Shown: positions 1 to 9,026, counted from the first letter of the stretch. The stretch: DNA of 64,000 nucleotides from CAVPXC01 sp963709505 (GCA_963709505.1 CAVPXC010000010.1:62001-126000), one strand, 5' to 3'. Numbers and translations: made by a program. Notes: generated by a model not told the origin, from the sequence alone.

Positions 1-863
1 AGCCCAAAGTGGCGTGCGGTCCACAGGTCGGCCAGCAGGCGCGCCTTTTCGGTGGTCTTGCGCACGGTCTCGACGTAGATGCGCTCGGATTCGTGGACGT
101 CGGCCAGGGTCTCGCTGCCCAGGCGCTCGATGTCGTCCATGAAACGGCTGGCGGTGCGCATCGACCCGGCGAAGGCGCTGTCGTCCAGCATGGAAAGCTG
201 GCCGGCCTCGCGCAGCGCGGCCTCGTCGGCCTGCGCCTTGCGCGTCTTGCGCTTCTGGGCGGCGCTTGGCCCCGCGCTCGGCCCGGCAGCGTCCAACGGC
301 AGGTCGGCGACGCGCGCGCCGATCAGCGAGTTGCCGCAGCGCAGGTGATGGTCCAGGAAGCTCAGCGGCTTGTTCTTGCTGACCGTCGCCAGCCACAGGC
401 TCAGCTTGGCCAGCTCCACCGCCAGCGGGTTGAGGTCGACGCCGTAGATGCAGGCCTGCGCCACCCGCCGGCGCCAATAGGCGAGCTGGCTCTCGTCGCC
501 TGCGGTCGGCCCTGCGGTGGAGGGTGGAGCGTGGAGAGTGGAGGGTGGACCCGAGGCCGGCTCCACGCTGGGTACGCCTTGCTCCACCAGGAAGCGGGCG
601 ACGAACTCCGCGGCCGCCACCAGGAAATGGCCCGAACCCATCGCCGGATCCAGGATATTGACGTTCAGAACCGCCCGCGCCAGCTTCTCCGGGTCGCTCA
701 CAGCGCCGCCTGCGTCGAGGAACGGCGCAGCCGCCTCGGCCAGCACCGGCCCCACCGTGTGCTCGACGATGTACTGCACGATGTAGTCGGGGGTGTAGTA
801 GCTGCCGGTAGCCTTGCGCTCGCCTTTGTCCGTCACCAGATAAACCTGGCCAGGAAGAATGTC
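1..863 (-). pseudogene. Type IIG-like DNA N6-adenine methyltransferase, C-terminal half (runs off window)
   Basis: This is the second half of a class I SAM-dependent DNA methyltransferase of the Eco57I/Type IIG kind, and it continues past base 1. The frame starts around GQVYLVTDKGERKATGSYYT and contains motif I LDPAMGSGHFLV and the stretch NPLAVELAKLSLWL typical of these enzymes, then a region that would precede the catalytic NPPY motif, which lies outside the window. It is out of frame with the N-terminal half (833-2092). The break coincides with a short repeat at about 866-945. A second GGAGAGTGGAGGGTGG-type repeat at about 520-556 is carried in frame as extra residues (PPSTLHAPPST). Methylation and probably fused nuclease activity are inferred from the family. 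Confidence 0.8.
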
Positions 864-2092
864 CGCTCCACTCTGACTCCCTCCCGCTCCGCTCTCGACT
901 CCTCCCCCTCCGAGGGGGAGGGTTGGGGAGGGGGTTGGGGAAGCGGCTCAATCACTTCCTTCCCCTTAACCTTGCGCACCACCAGCGGCTCGCCCGCCAC
1001 GCGCACCTGGTATTCCAGCAGCCCCTCGTAGATGCTGCCCAGGTGGCGGATTTCCAGGTCGCGGTAGTCCACAACCTCGCGCGTGCCGGTTTTGGGATCG
1101 CGCGTGCGCGCCAGCAGGTCGATCGCCTTGCGCAGGTGCAGGTCGCCGACGCGGTGCTGCTCCAGGAAGGGATGGTTGGCCGGCTTGAACAGCCCGCCGT
1201 CGTAGGCCGGCACGCCCAGGTAGGGATCGCCGCCGTCGATCACGCGCCACAGCTCGGCCAGGCGCTGCCACAGGCTGGACATGCTGGGCGCGGCCGGTTG
1301 GCCGCTGTCGATCTCCTGGGCGATGCGCCGCTTGAGCGCCTGCAAGCTGTAGCTCTCGCGGTAGGTCGAGTTCTCCAGCACCGGCAACAGGTCGCGGTCC
1401 TCGGCGTAGAGGATGAACAGCAGCCGGTAGAGCACGATCAGGCTGTTGTCGTGGATGGCCCGCAGCGTGGTCTCGTCCGGCGTCAGGCCGTTGCCGGGGA
1501 AGTCGAGGAAGCCCTGGGCCAGGGCAGCCAACGCCTCGTAGACCTGGTCTTTCAGCCCGGCGCTGATGCCTTGCTGGTAGGCCAGGCTCTCGGCCAGCAC
1601 CAAATCCAGCCAGGCTGGCGCGCCATGGGCTGCGCTGTCGGGGAGGAAGGCCTCGCGGCGGAAGAAGAGCCAGAAATACTTGAACGCCTCGGCGTCGCCG
1701 GCCTCGATCAGCGCGGGCAGATCGACCTCGTAGTAGACGTCCAGCTTCTTGGAGGAGTCCTTGTGGTAAAGCTGCCACAGCCGGCCGTTGGTCAGCACGC
1801 CCCAGGCCAGCCCCGAATGGCGGATGTAGAAGTCGATCTGCAAGGCCGGGTTGGCGTGGAGGGTCTTGCTGCTATCGGCCGGGCCGCTGCGGTCCAGGGG
1901 CCGGTTCCACGCCTTGGCGTCGGCCACGGCCAGGGCGGCGGCCAGATCAGCCTCCGCGGCCGGGCGGTGCAGCGTCTGGATGGCGGTGCGCGTCGCCTCG
2001 TCCGAGCAGAGGATGTAGTCGGGGACTTTGCTGCCCTGGGGTGTGACCAGCGGCACCTGCGCCGTGTAGCGGTGGCCCAGCGCGTCCAGCAC
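833..2092 (-). CDS. Type IIG-like restriction-modification protein, N-terminal half
   Basis: This is the N-terminal half of the same restriction-modification protein as 1-863. It ends LVVRKVKGKEVIEP and then reads into repeat-encoded residues (LPQPPPQPSPSEGEE) before a stop, where the uninterrupted family continues LPGQVYLVTD. The listed start is the first ATG, but the frame is open to about 2302 and encodes NHYLFSDYYLNHRVAERREW, the usual N-terminus of this family. No ATG or GTG lies upstream in that frame. An ATG at 2306 is in another frame, so a further one-base shift near the start is likely. Predicted role: target recognition and nuclease functions of a single-chain enzyme. The gene is probably inactive if the sequence is correct. 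Confidence 0.75.
   Translation of the reverse strand: MLDALGHRYTAQVPLVTPQGSKVPDYILCSDEATRTAIQTLHRPAAEADLAAALAVADAKAWNRPLDRSGPADSSKTLHANPALQIDFYIRHSGLAWGVLTNGRLWQLYHKDSSKKLDVYYEVDLPALIEAGDAEAFKYFWLFFRREAFLPDSAAHGAPAWLDLVLAESLAYQQGISAGLKDQVYEALAALAQGFLDFPGNGLTPDETTLRAIHDNSLIVLYRLLFILYAEDRDLLPVLENSTYRESYSLQALKRRIAQEIDSGQPAAPSMSSLWQRLAELWRVIDGGDPYLGVPAYDGGLFKPANHPFLEQHRVGDLHLRKAIDLLARTRDPKTGTREVVDYRDLEIRHLGSIYEGLLEYQVRVAGEPLVVRKVKGKEVIEPLPQPPPQPSPSEGEESRAEREGVRVERTFFLARFIW
866..945. repeat. small G/C-run repeat inserted in the restriction-modification gene
   Basis: A low-complexity element of runs of C and G (CCCCTCCGAGGGGGAGGG followed by TTGGGGAGGGGG) sits exactly where the methyltransferase reading frame breaks. 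On the minus strand it would encode PLPQPPPQPSPSEGEE. The flanking protein segments KEVIEP and LPGQVYLV are normally adjacent, so the element looks inserted. Confidence 0.6.
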
Positions 2093-2306
2093 CGGGCGGA
2101 TCCAGTCGGCCTCGGTCTGCGACTCGTTGGCGTTGTGCAGCGCGGCCTTGCGCGCCTGCCAGAGCTGGGTCAGCGCGGCAAGCCGCGGCTGCGCATCGAA
2201 ATCCCGCCACTCCCGCCGCTCGGCGACGCGGTGGTTCAGGTAGTAGTCGGAGAAGAGGTAGTGGTTGCGGTGGGTAGACGAAGGGGAGTTCGGGTTGGTG
2301 TGTCAT

Positions 2307-2561
2307 GAGATGGGCAGACGCCGGCGCGCTTGGTAGACAGCCCGGTGAATGGAATTCGCCGGCTAAAACTGAGAAGACCCCTCAGGGTCTGGGAATTGAT
2401 CCGCTCTGCGGCGGCTGAGGCCGCTTCTCTGTTTCAGCCAGGGATTTCCAATCCATGGAGGCTTGAGCAACACCGCCAGGAAAATCGGTTCGATATGCTG
2501 CGCCACGGCGCAGCGCACGAACTCTCTTCCTTTTCCACGATCCATTCCCAGACATTGCCGG
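2307..2561. other. Spacer with remnant of the FGE domain
   Basis: About 2440-2561 still encodes, on the minus strand in a shifted frame, the GNVWEW segment and degenerate sequence after it. The rest shows no recognisable gene or signal. Confidence 0.4.
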
Positions 2562-3209
2562 CTACGTCCTGGGCGCCACAAGGGCTGACACCTTGGGGAT
2601 AGAGTCCATCGACGTAGTATCTCCAATGCCGTTATCTTCGTAGTTGCACAATCCGGGGTTAGGCGGCTCATTACCCCACGGGTAGGTGCGACCATCGACG
2701 CCGCGGGCGGCCTTTTCCCACTCAGCTTGGCTGGGCAGTCGAACTTCTTGGCCACTGGCCTGGCTCAGCCACTGGCAGAAGGTCACCGCCTCGTCCCACG
2801 TGACCCAGACCACCGGATGGTTCTCTTTGCCGGCTGGGATCTTTCCTTTGTGGAAGAGGTCTACCCACTGAAATTGGCTCAACTGCTCGGGCACGGTGCA
2901 CTCTTCGAGCCGCACCGGGATCAGGTAGAGGTCGCCGGGCAGCTTCTCCTGCCAGGCATCCAAGGCCTCGCGCAGTTCCCGCTGGAGAACACCGCGTTTC
3001 TCGACGGAGTTGGGCGAGATGCATGCCAGGAAGAAATGCGAGTCGCGAATGGCGTGTAGGATGCTTTCCTGCCACAGCTCACCTGGCAGGATGTCCTCTT
3101 GGTCCATCCACGGCTTGAGGCCCACGGCCGCCAGTCGCTCATAGAGCTGGGCGACGGCGGCCTCGTCTTTGCGTGTGTAGCTGAGGAAGAGTTGAACTGG
3201 TTTATCCAT
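2562..3209 (-). CDS. TIR domain protein with formylglycine-enzyme (SUMF1/FGE) fold, C-terminus broken
   Basis: Residues 1 to about 125 are a TIR domain (VQLFLSYTRKDE, WMDQEDILPGELW, then FFLACISPNS). Residues 140-205 are part of an FGE/SUMF1 C-type-lectin-like fold (NHPVVWVTWDEAVTFCQWLS, RLPSQAEWEKAARG, TYPWGNE). The first part of the FGE domain, usually 60 or more residues, is missing between LFHKG and KIPAG. The last conserved motif, GVSPCGAQDVAGNVWEW, is present but one frame away at about 2600-2550, so the gene ends early and the remnant runs to about 2440. TIR domains in bacteria usually cleave NAD+ or signal in defence; here the FGE-like fold would be the sensor. ATG at 3209 was chosen because it directly precedes the TIR domain. 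Probably decayed. Confidence 0.75.
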   Translation of the reverse strand: MDKPVQLFLSYTRKDEAAVAQLYERLAAVGLKPWMDQEDILPGELWQESILHAIRDSHFFLACISPNSVEKRGVLQRELREALDAWQEKLPGDLYLIPVRLEECTVPEQLSQFQWVDLFHKGKIPAGKENHPVVWVTWDEAVTFCQWLSQASGQEVRLPSQAEWEKAARGVDGRTYPWGNEPPNPGLCNYEDNGIGDTTSMDSIPKVSALVAPRT

Positions 3210-3349
3210 GGGAGCGTTGCTGGCCCGGAGTTTCGTCATCTTATGTGGATTATAGGACACTGCTGGTAATCGAGCAAACGGCACATTCGTGTGGGAGATG
3301 CGCTGAGGAGCAATGGTGCTGGGCAGCAGAGACAAAGGGCCGCCACTGC

Positions 3350-3378
3350 TTGCTTATGGCACCTCATCGTGCTATACT
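3350..3378 (+). promoter_or_regulatory. Sigma70-type promoter of the DUF433/DUF5615 pair
   Basis: TTGCTT at 3350-3355 and TATACT at 3373-3378 are separated by 17 bases, about 45 bases upstream of the antitoxin start. This is a near-consensus arrangement. Confidence 0.55.
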
Positions 3379-3424
3379 CTCTCGGAGCTTGTGATCAACA
3401 GACATCAGCGTCCCGGAGGTAATG

Positions 3425-3664
3425 ATGAGCCGCGTACAGTGGCAAGAGCGCATCAAAGTATCGCCCGATCTGCACCATGGCGATCCGTGCATCAAAGGCA
3501 CCCGCGTCCCGGTGGTTATGATCGTTGGTAGCCTGGCCGATGGCATGACTACCGAGGAGGTTCGCGAGGCGTATCCTCAGCTCGTCGACGAAGATATCTT
3601 TGCCGCGCTGGCGTATGCGGCGGACGTCCTGCACCACGAAGCCCTGCTGCCATTGGCCGCGTAG
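3425..3664 (+). CDS. DUF433 antitoxin-like protein
   Basis: A 79-residue protein of the DUF433 family, the antitoxin partner of DUF5615/VapC-like toxins. It carries the family signature DPCIKGTRVPV near residue 20, followed by LADGMTTEEVREAYPQL, a helix-turn-helix-like segment that probably binds its own operator. Two ATGs are possible (3422 and 3425); the second was chosen because GGAGGT at 3415-3420 is four bases upstream of it but only one base from the first. It is followed eight bases later by the toxin gene and preceded by a good promoter. Autoregulation is inferred from the family. Confidence 0.8.
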   Translation: MSRVQWQERIKVSPDLHHGDPCIKGTRVPVVMIVGSLADGMTTEEVREAYPQLVDEDIFAALAYAADVLHHEALLPLAA

Positions 3665-3672
3665 AACATGCC

Positions 3673-4032
3673 ATGCATATCAAAGTCGATGAAGATTTGC
3701 CCGCGGCAGTCGCTGCTAAGCTACAGAGCAGTGGTTACGAAGCCAGCGGTGTTCTCGATCAGGATATGGGCGGCTGGAAAGACGCAGGCCTCTGGGAAGC
3801 CGTCCAGGCACATCGACAGTTTCTGGTTACGGCAGACAAGGGCTTTGGCGATGTGCGAACTTATCCTCCTGGCACTCATGGGGGTGTTTTGTTGCTGCGA
3901 CCGGATGAGGACGGCATACGGCCCGTGTTAGATCTGCTGGATAAGGTTTTGGCCAGCTATGAGATCGGCTCGCTGATAGGCGTGTTAACTGTTGCCACAC
4001 CACGGGGTATTCGCATTCGCCGCGCAGGTTAA
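3673..4032 (+). CDS. DUF5615 PIN-like toxin
   Basis: A 119-residue DUF5615 (Mut7-C/PIN-like) protein: MHIKVDEDLPAAVAAKLQ at the N-terminus with the acidic pair expected of a PIN-type metal site, and LVTADKGFGDVR around residues 52-63. Members of this family usually pair with DUF433 proteins, as here, and are predicted RNases acting on cellular RNA. The gene is intact and follows the antitoxin by eight bases, so the pair is likely co-transcribed from the promoter at 3350. The toxin activity is inferred, not visible. Confidence 0.8.
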   Translation: MHIKVDEDLPAAVAAKLQSSGYEASGVLDQDMGGWKDAGLWEAVQAHRQFLVTADKGFGDVRTYPPGTHGGVLLLRPDEDGIRPVLDLLDKVLASYEIGSLIGVLTVATPRGIRIRRAG

Positions 4033-4038
4033 TCACTG

Positions 4039-5831
4039 GTGACCATGCCACTCCGACTTCTGCAAAAGCGTCGACACACCGAGCCAACAGGGGATCAGGC
4101 TCAGCACGGTGCGCCGTCCGCGACTCCATTAGAGACTGTCCTGGCCTACCACGCCACCACCAAGCATCACCCCTACCGCTCCGCGCGGTCGTTGGGCTAC
4201 ATGGACTGGGACACCCAGCCCGATCCCTTCCGGCGCTACGCCGGCGCGCAGTTGCTGCCGCTGGACGAGGTTCCGCCCACACCGGAGCCAAGCTACGACG
4301 CGATCTTCCAGCCAGGGGCGGTGCCGCCACGGCCGCTGGACCGCGCTGTTCATCTCGCAGCTTTTCTACAACTCGCTGGCGCTGTCGGCCTGGAAGGAAT
4401 ACGGCGACAGCCGCTGGTCGCTGCGGGTCAACCCCTCCAGCGGCAACCTGCACCCAACGGAGGGCTACCTCCTGGCCGGGCCGATCCCCGGGCTGCTGGC
4501 AGGGCCGGCCTTGTGTCACTATGCGCCGTTCGAGCACGGTCTGGAGGTCAGAAGAGACCTACCGGTCGAGCTTTGGCAAGAAGTGGCCGGCCAGTTGCCG
4601 CCGGGCGCGCTGCTGGTCGGCCTGACATCGATCTATTGGCGAGAATCGTGGAAATACGGCGAACGGGCCTTTCGCTATTGCATGCACGATGTGGGCCACG
4701 CCATCGCCGCAGTCGCCATCGCCGCGGCGGTTTTGGGCTGGGAAGCCCGGCTGCTGGAAAGCGTCACCGACCGGGAGCTGGCTATTTTGCTGGGCGTCCA
4801 TGACCAGGCGGGCAGCGAGGCCGAGCATCCCGACTGCTTACTTGCCCTCTGTCCGCCCGCTCGTAGTCGCGGCTTCAGCCGCTCCGAATCGGAAGCGGCT
4901 GAAGCCGCGACTACGAACGTAGCGGAGTTTCGCCTGACGCCGGCACTCTTAGACGCGTTGGCGTCCATCCCGCCGGCCGGCCAGCCCAACACCCTCAGCG
5001 CCGAACACCACGACTGGCCAATCATCGACGCCGTCTCCGAAGCCACCGCACGTCACGACCCCCCACCCGACACCTACTGGCACACCGTTCCGCCTCCGCA
5101 TTCCTCATTCCTCACTCCTCCATCCATCATTTCCCTCCGCCCGCCAGATCATCCGCCAACGCCGCAGCGCGGTGGATATGGACGGTGTGACCAGCATCAG
5201 CCGGGAGGCATTTTATCGCATCGCCGAGCGGTTGCTGCCAGGGCAATTGCCCTTCACGGCCCTGCCTTGGAAGCCGTCGATCCACCTGGCGATCTTTGTC
5301 CACCGCGTGCGTGACTTGACGCCGGGCTTGTATCTTCTGGTTCGCGACCCGGCGGAGCGCGCCGCATTGCAGGCGGAGATGAACCCTGATTTTGTCTGGC
5401 AACAGCCGGAGGCCTGTCCCGAGACGCTGCCGCTTTATCTGCTTCAGGCAGGCGACCATCGCCAGGCTGCCCAGGGCGTCTCCTGCGGCCAGGAGATCGC
5501 GTCCGACGGCGCGTTTGCGGTCGGCATGATCGCCGAATACGCCGCGCCGCTGGAGCAGCACGGCCCCTGGTTCTACCGCCGGCTGCACTGGGAGGCCGGC
5601 GTCATCGGGCAGATGCTCTACCTGGAGGCCGAGGCCGCCGGCGTGCGCGGCACCGGCATCGGCTGCTTCTTCGACGACTCGATGCACCAACTGCTGGGGC
5701 TGCCCGGCTACCGGACGCGTTCGGCGGATGGCCCGAGCATCCGTTACCAAACGCTGTACCATTTCACCGTCGGCGGCCCCGTCGAGGACACCCGCCTGCG
5801 CACCTCGCCAGCCTATGGCCATCGAGGCTGA
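4039..5831 (+). pseudogene. SagB/ThcOx-type nitroreductase-like dehydrogenase (frameshifted)
   Basis: Homology to SagB/ThcOx-family FMN oxidoreductases runs through three frames. 4039 to about 4340 contains AYHATTKHHPYRSARSLGY. About 4340-5100 contains NPSSGNLHPTEGYLL, RAFRYCMHDVGHA and LLGVHDQ. About 5130-5831 contains RQRRSAVDMDGVTSIS, HWEAGVIGQMLYLEAEA and GTGIGCFFDD. The first shift lies near 4340; the second falls in an ATTCCTC heptamer repeat (5098-5125). A 56-base hairpin (4861-4916) is inserted in frame. The family normally oxidises azolines or reduces nitro groups with FMN; no peptide-modifying partner is nearby. It starts seven bases after the DUF5615 stop with GTG (or ATG at 4045). 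The true start is uncertain. Confidence 0.7.
4861..4916. repeat. Palindromic repeat with a 23-bp perfect stem inside the SagB-like gene
   Basis: Left arm 4861-4883 (TCGTAGTCGCGGCTTCAGCC, then GCT) pairs perfectly with 4894-4916, with a ten-base loop. It is read in frame as RSRGFSRSESEAAEAATT. It resembles dispersed REP-type elements rather than protein-coding sequence. Confidence 0.8.
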
Positions 5832-5894
5832 ACTCAACCCCACCCTCCGCACCAATCTACCACATTTAGCATTCACAATCTACCAGGAGTACCC

Positions 5895-6575
5895 ATGTCC
5901 ATCAAACCCGACCACTGGATCCGCAAAATGGCTTTGGAGCACGGCATGATCGAGCCGTTTATCGATCACCAGGTGCGCGAGGGCGTGATCTCGTATGGCC
6001 TGAGCAGCTATGGCTACGACATTCGGGTTGCCAACGAGTTTCGCATCTTCACCTCGGGCTTGGGCGACTTGACTGTGGTCGATCCCAAGCACTTCGACGC
6101 CCGGTCCATGGTTGATTACCACGGCGACACATGCGTGATTCCCCCCAACTCGTTCGCCCTGGCGCGGACGGTTGAATACTTCCGAATACCGCGTAACGTC
6201 TTGACGATTTGTCTGGGAAAATCGTCGCTAGCGAGATGCGGCATCATCGTCAACGTGACCCCGTTTGAGCCGGAGTGGCGAGGATTTGCTACCTTGGAAA
6301 TATCCAACACGACGCCGCTCCCTGCCCGGATCTACGCCAATGAGGGCATTGCACAGGTTCTTTTCTTTGAGGGCGACCCGCCAGAACAGTCCTACGCCGA
6401 CAAGAAAGGGCAAGTACCAGGACCAGATTGGGATTACGCTGCCGCGGCTATAGCAGAGGAATTGTCAATTGTGAATTGTGAATTGTCAATTGCTAATTCC
6501 AGACAATCGTCCTTCCGACCTCCGGCATTAACAATTGACAATTCACAATTCACAATTCACAATTCTCCGCTTTAA
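5895..6575 (+). CDS. dcd: dCTP deaminase, C-terminus frameshifted into a repeat
   Basis: Deaminates dCTP to dUTP for dTMP synthesis. Visible motifs are YGLSSYGYDIRV near residue 34, GKSSLARCGIIVNVTPFEPE with the catalytic glutamate and substrate-binding residues, and GFATLEISNTTPLPA. The normal C-terminus GKYQDQIGITLPRL is encoded one frame away and ends at 6453. A single extra G in AAAGGG near 6409 diverts the frame into the heptamer repeat, adding a tail (ELSIVNCELSIAN...) that is repeat-derived. Without that base the protein would be about 186 residues, the usual size. Start ATG at 5895 follows CCAGGAGTACCC. It is followed by an MFS transporter seven bases later. Confidence 0.85.
   Translation: MSIKPDHWIRKMALEHGMIEPFIDHQVREGVISYGLSSYGYDIRVANEFRIFTSGLGDLTVVDPKHFDARSMVDYHGDTCVIPPNSFALARTVEYFRIPRNVLTICLGKSSLARCGIIVNVTPFEPEWRGFATLEISNTTPLPARIYANEGIAQVLFFEGDPPEQSYADKKGQVPGPDWDYAAAAIAEELSIVNCELSIANSRQSSFRPPALTIDNSQFTIHNSPL
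6459..6566. repeat. Inverted pair of heptamer arrays (GAATTGT/CAATTGT units)
   Basis: Left array 6459-6499 is made of AATTGTC/AATTGTG heptamers. The right array 6528-6566 is its reverse complement (CAATTCA, CAATTGA units), with about 28 bases between. Together they can form a long hairpin. The array overlaps the frameshifted end of dcd. Confidence 0.85.
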
Positions 6576-6581
6576 CCAACC

Positions 6582-7824
6582 ATGCCTCCAATCACCAACA
6601 CTTCTACCACCGGCCTCCGAGGCCTTCCCCGAAATGTCTGGGTTGTCACAGCCACCAGCTTTCTGACCGACATCTCCAGCGAGATGCTGGTGCACCTGCT
6701 GCCGCTCTTCCTGGCCAATATCCTCGGCGTGCGATTCAGCGTCGTCGGCCTGATCGAAGGCGTGGCCGAGACCACGGCCAGCCTGCTCAAGGTCTTCTCC
6801 GGTTGGCTGAGCGACCGGCTGGGCGACCGCAAGTGGCTGACCGTGGCGGGCTACAGCCTGTCCACGCTGGCCAAGCCGTTCCTCTACTTTGCCACCACCT
6901 GGGGCGCGGTGCTGGCCGTGCGCTTTACCGACCGGGTCGGCAAAGGCATCCGCACCGCGCCGCGCGACGCGCTGGTGGCCGACAGCATCGACGAGAAGCG
7001 CCGCGGGCTGGCGTTTGGCCTGCACCGCGCCGGCGACACGGCCGGCGCGATGATCGGCCTGATCATTGCCCTGGCCGTGGTCTTCGCGCTGCAGGGCAGC
7101 GATCTCGAACTGTCGCGGCCGACGTTTCAAACCATCGTCTTGATCAGCATCCCGCCGGCGGTGCTGGCGGTGCTGGTGTTGGCGATCGGCGCCAAGAACG
7201 TGCCTGTCAACTCGCAGCGCGAGCGGCCTCGGCTTTCGCTGGCCGCGTTTTGACATCCGCTTCAAGCGCTTTCTGTTGGTGATCGTCCTGTTCACCCTGG
7301 GCAACTCGTCCGATGCGTTCCTGGTGCTGCGGGCGCAAAACCTGGGGCTGAGCGTGGCAGGCGTGATGGGCGTGCTGGTGGTCTTCAACCTGGTCTATGC
7401 GCTGATCTCGACGCCGGCCGGCGCGCTGTCGGATCGCATCGGCCGGCGCAAGGTGATCGTCGGCGGGTGGCTGGCCTATGCCGCGATCTACCTGGGCTTT
7501 GGTCTGGCCGGCGCGGCCTGGCAGATCTGGGCGCTGTTTGCGCTGTACGGCATCTACTACGGGATGGCAGAGGGCGCGGGCAAGGCGCTGGTGGCCGACC
7601 TGGTGCAGCCCGCACAGCGCGGCACGGCCTACGGCATCTACAACGCCGCGATCGGGCTGGCGGCCTTTCCGGCCAGCCTGATCGCGGGGCTGCTGTGGGA
7701 GGGGGTGGGCCGATGGGCAGGGTTTGGGCCGTCGGCGCCGTTTCTCTTCGGCGCGGCGATGTCGCTCGTCGCCGTGGTGCTGTTGATTCGGTGGCTCCCC
7801 GCGACGACAGTTCAAACGGCGTGA
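6582..7824 (+). pseudogene. MFS transporter (one frameshift near 7220)
   Basis: A major facilitator superfamily permease of about 410 residues in two frames. 6582 to about 7220 covers the first six membrane segments (SFLTDISSEMLVHLLPLFL, then GWLSDRLGDRKWLT, the loop 2-3 motif, and GKGIRTAPRDAL). About 7220-7824 covers segments 7-12 (RFLLVIVLFTLGNSSDAFLV, GALSDRIGRRKVIV). The duplicated GxLSDRxGxRK motif in both halves is diagnostic. It resembles the MFS subgroup of uncharacterised exporters; the substrate is not predictable. The stop at 7824 overlaps tail-to-tail by 13 bases with the BrnA-like gene on the other strand. A single indel would restore the gene. Confidence 0.8.
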
Positions 7825-8085
7825 CCACTCTGTTCCTGGGCCAGACGCTCGTTGACCCAGATCCGGATCAGTGTCTGGTAGCCAATACCTTTCGTGCGGG
7901 CCACTGTCTTGAGCGATTCGATCGTCTCGTTGTCAAAACGCACGGAGATGAGCTTCTTGGGAACCCGAGCGTCCACAAAAGTGACCTCAACCGGCTCGGT
8001 ATCATCCAAGTACTCGGTTGAGTCATGCGTAGCCCAGAATTCGGCTTCCTCTTTTTCATTTGCAAACTGGGGTAGTTTCTGCCAT
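7812..8085 (-). pseudogene. BrnA-type antitoxin (frameshifted near the start)
   Basis: The body encodes KLPQFANEKEEAEFWATHD, DSTEYLDD, PKKLISVRFDNETIESLK and GIGYQTLIRIWVNERL, the pattern of BrnA/CopG-like ribbon-helix-helix antitoxins that neutralise BrnT. The only ATG in the right place (8085) is one base out of frame with this body, so an indel just after the start is likely. It lies downstream of the BrnT-like remnant, the usual toxin-antitoxin order. The ribbon-helix-helix C-terminus (residues 45-88) would bind operator DNA. Confidence 0.6.
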
Positions 8086-8095
8086 AGTATACTCT

Positions 8096-8373
8096 CACTT
8101 GTCTGCGCAAGTATCTCCGCTCACGCTTCGTCATGTCGCGAGCGGTGATGATCTTGACTTGCTGGCCAACCCAAACGAAGACACGAGCAGATAGCGTCCA
8201 TTATCCGATTGGCCGTACAACAGATACTTGCCTGTCGAAGCTTTGCGCACGATTGGCCGGCACATTGAAGAAGACTGCTTCTGCACTCCGTCTGGCTCTA
8301 CACCGTGCTTGACTGCTGATCTTGTCGCAGTACCCAATCCGGCCAAATAAAGCCCTCGATGCGACGATTGCAT
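8096..8373 (-). pseudogene. BrnT-like toxin remnant
   Basis: Pieces of a BrnT/DUF4258-like ribonuclease toxin are spread over frames: IEGFIWPDWVL near 8355, KHGVEPDGV near 8305, GKYLLYGQSDNGRYLLV near 8215, and VFVWVGQQVKIITARDM, then KRERRYLRR, near 8150. At least two shifts separate them, so no intact toxin is made as sequenced. It stands directly upstream of the BrnA-like gene. Confidence 0.55.
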
Positions 8374-8490
8374 GCTCCTCCCTCAGACCATAATCCGAGC
8401 AGTATATCTTGCAATACCTAACGCATATACATTTCTACATCTTGTTCCATTCATATACTCTAGATAGCTATGCGTCAATGAGGTGACCCG

Positions 8491-8756
8491 ATGACTGCCA
8501 CAGTGAACTTTATGATCCGCATTCCGGAAGACCTGCGCAATCGGGCCAAGGCGGTGGCTGCCCTGCGCGGTGAAACGTTGTCCGAAGTCCTACGCGCGGC
8601 TCCAGCAATATGTGAGCGAAGCCGAGGAAAACGCCGACGACGTGCGCTATGCCCACGATGTCCTGGCCAGGATCGCAGCGGGCGCGCCCACCTATTCCAT
8701 GAAGACGTCTGGGCAGAAATCGAAGCTCTGAGGCACAGGATGCCTTACCGGATTAG
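8491..8756 (+). pseudogene. Ribbon-helix-helix antitoxin (frameshifted)
   Basis: Starts MTATVNFMIRIPEDLRNRAK, a typical RHH antitoxin N-terminus. The frame changes near 8595 to RLQQYVSEAEENADDVRYAH, then returns to YSHEDVWAEIEAL, and EAQDALPD with a stop at 8756 lies in yet another frame. At least two one-base shifts are present. In the restored reading it would overlap the toxin start at 8740, the usual coupling of such pairs. Confidence 0.55.
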
Positions 8757-9016
8757 GTACTCCGACGAAGCCAAACGAACCATCGCCAATATTCCTGGCA
8801 ACTACCGTCAGCGAATTCGACGGACGATCGAGGACTAGCAACTGAACCCTTCCATCAGAAGCCATCGAGTTGGAACGGGAGTTGGTGGGCCTGTTCAAAA
8901 TCAAGCTCGACCGTTGGCGCATCATCTATACGTTCAATGAGGATGCCGGAATCGTCTTCATGATTGGAATTCGCCTGAAAACCGGCCCCGAAACCTACGA
9001 AGATCTCGATTGGTAA
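8740..9016 (+). pseudogene. RelE/ParE-type toxin (frameshifted)
   Basis: Begins MPYRIRYSDEAKRTIANIPG, then RQRIRRTIED. After a stop at 8836 caused by a one-base shift the frame resumes ERELVGLFKIKLDRWRIIYT and ends GPETYEDLDW at 9016. This is the size (about 90 residues) and pattern of RelE/ParE plasmid-stabilisation toxins, which cleave ribosomal mRNA or poison gyrase. As sequenced it is broken in at least two places. Confidence 0.65.
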
Positions 9017-9026
9017 GAACACAAAC

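Noticed and set aside
9..1031. Long plus-strand ORF (340 codons) and another at 923-2308
   Set aside because: They are antisense to the restriction-modification gene, whose protein motifs are clear. Long shadow ORFs are expected at this GC content.
6454..6575. Repeat-encoded tail of dCTP deaminase as a real protein domain
   Set aside because: The tail is a translation of the heptamer arrays, and the true C-terminus exists in the adjacent frame.
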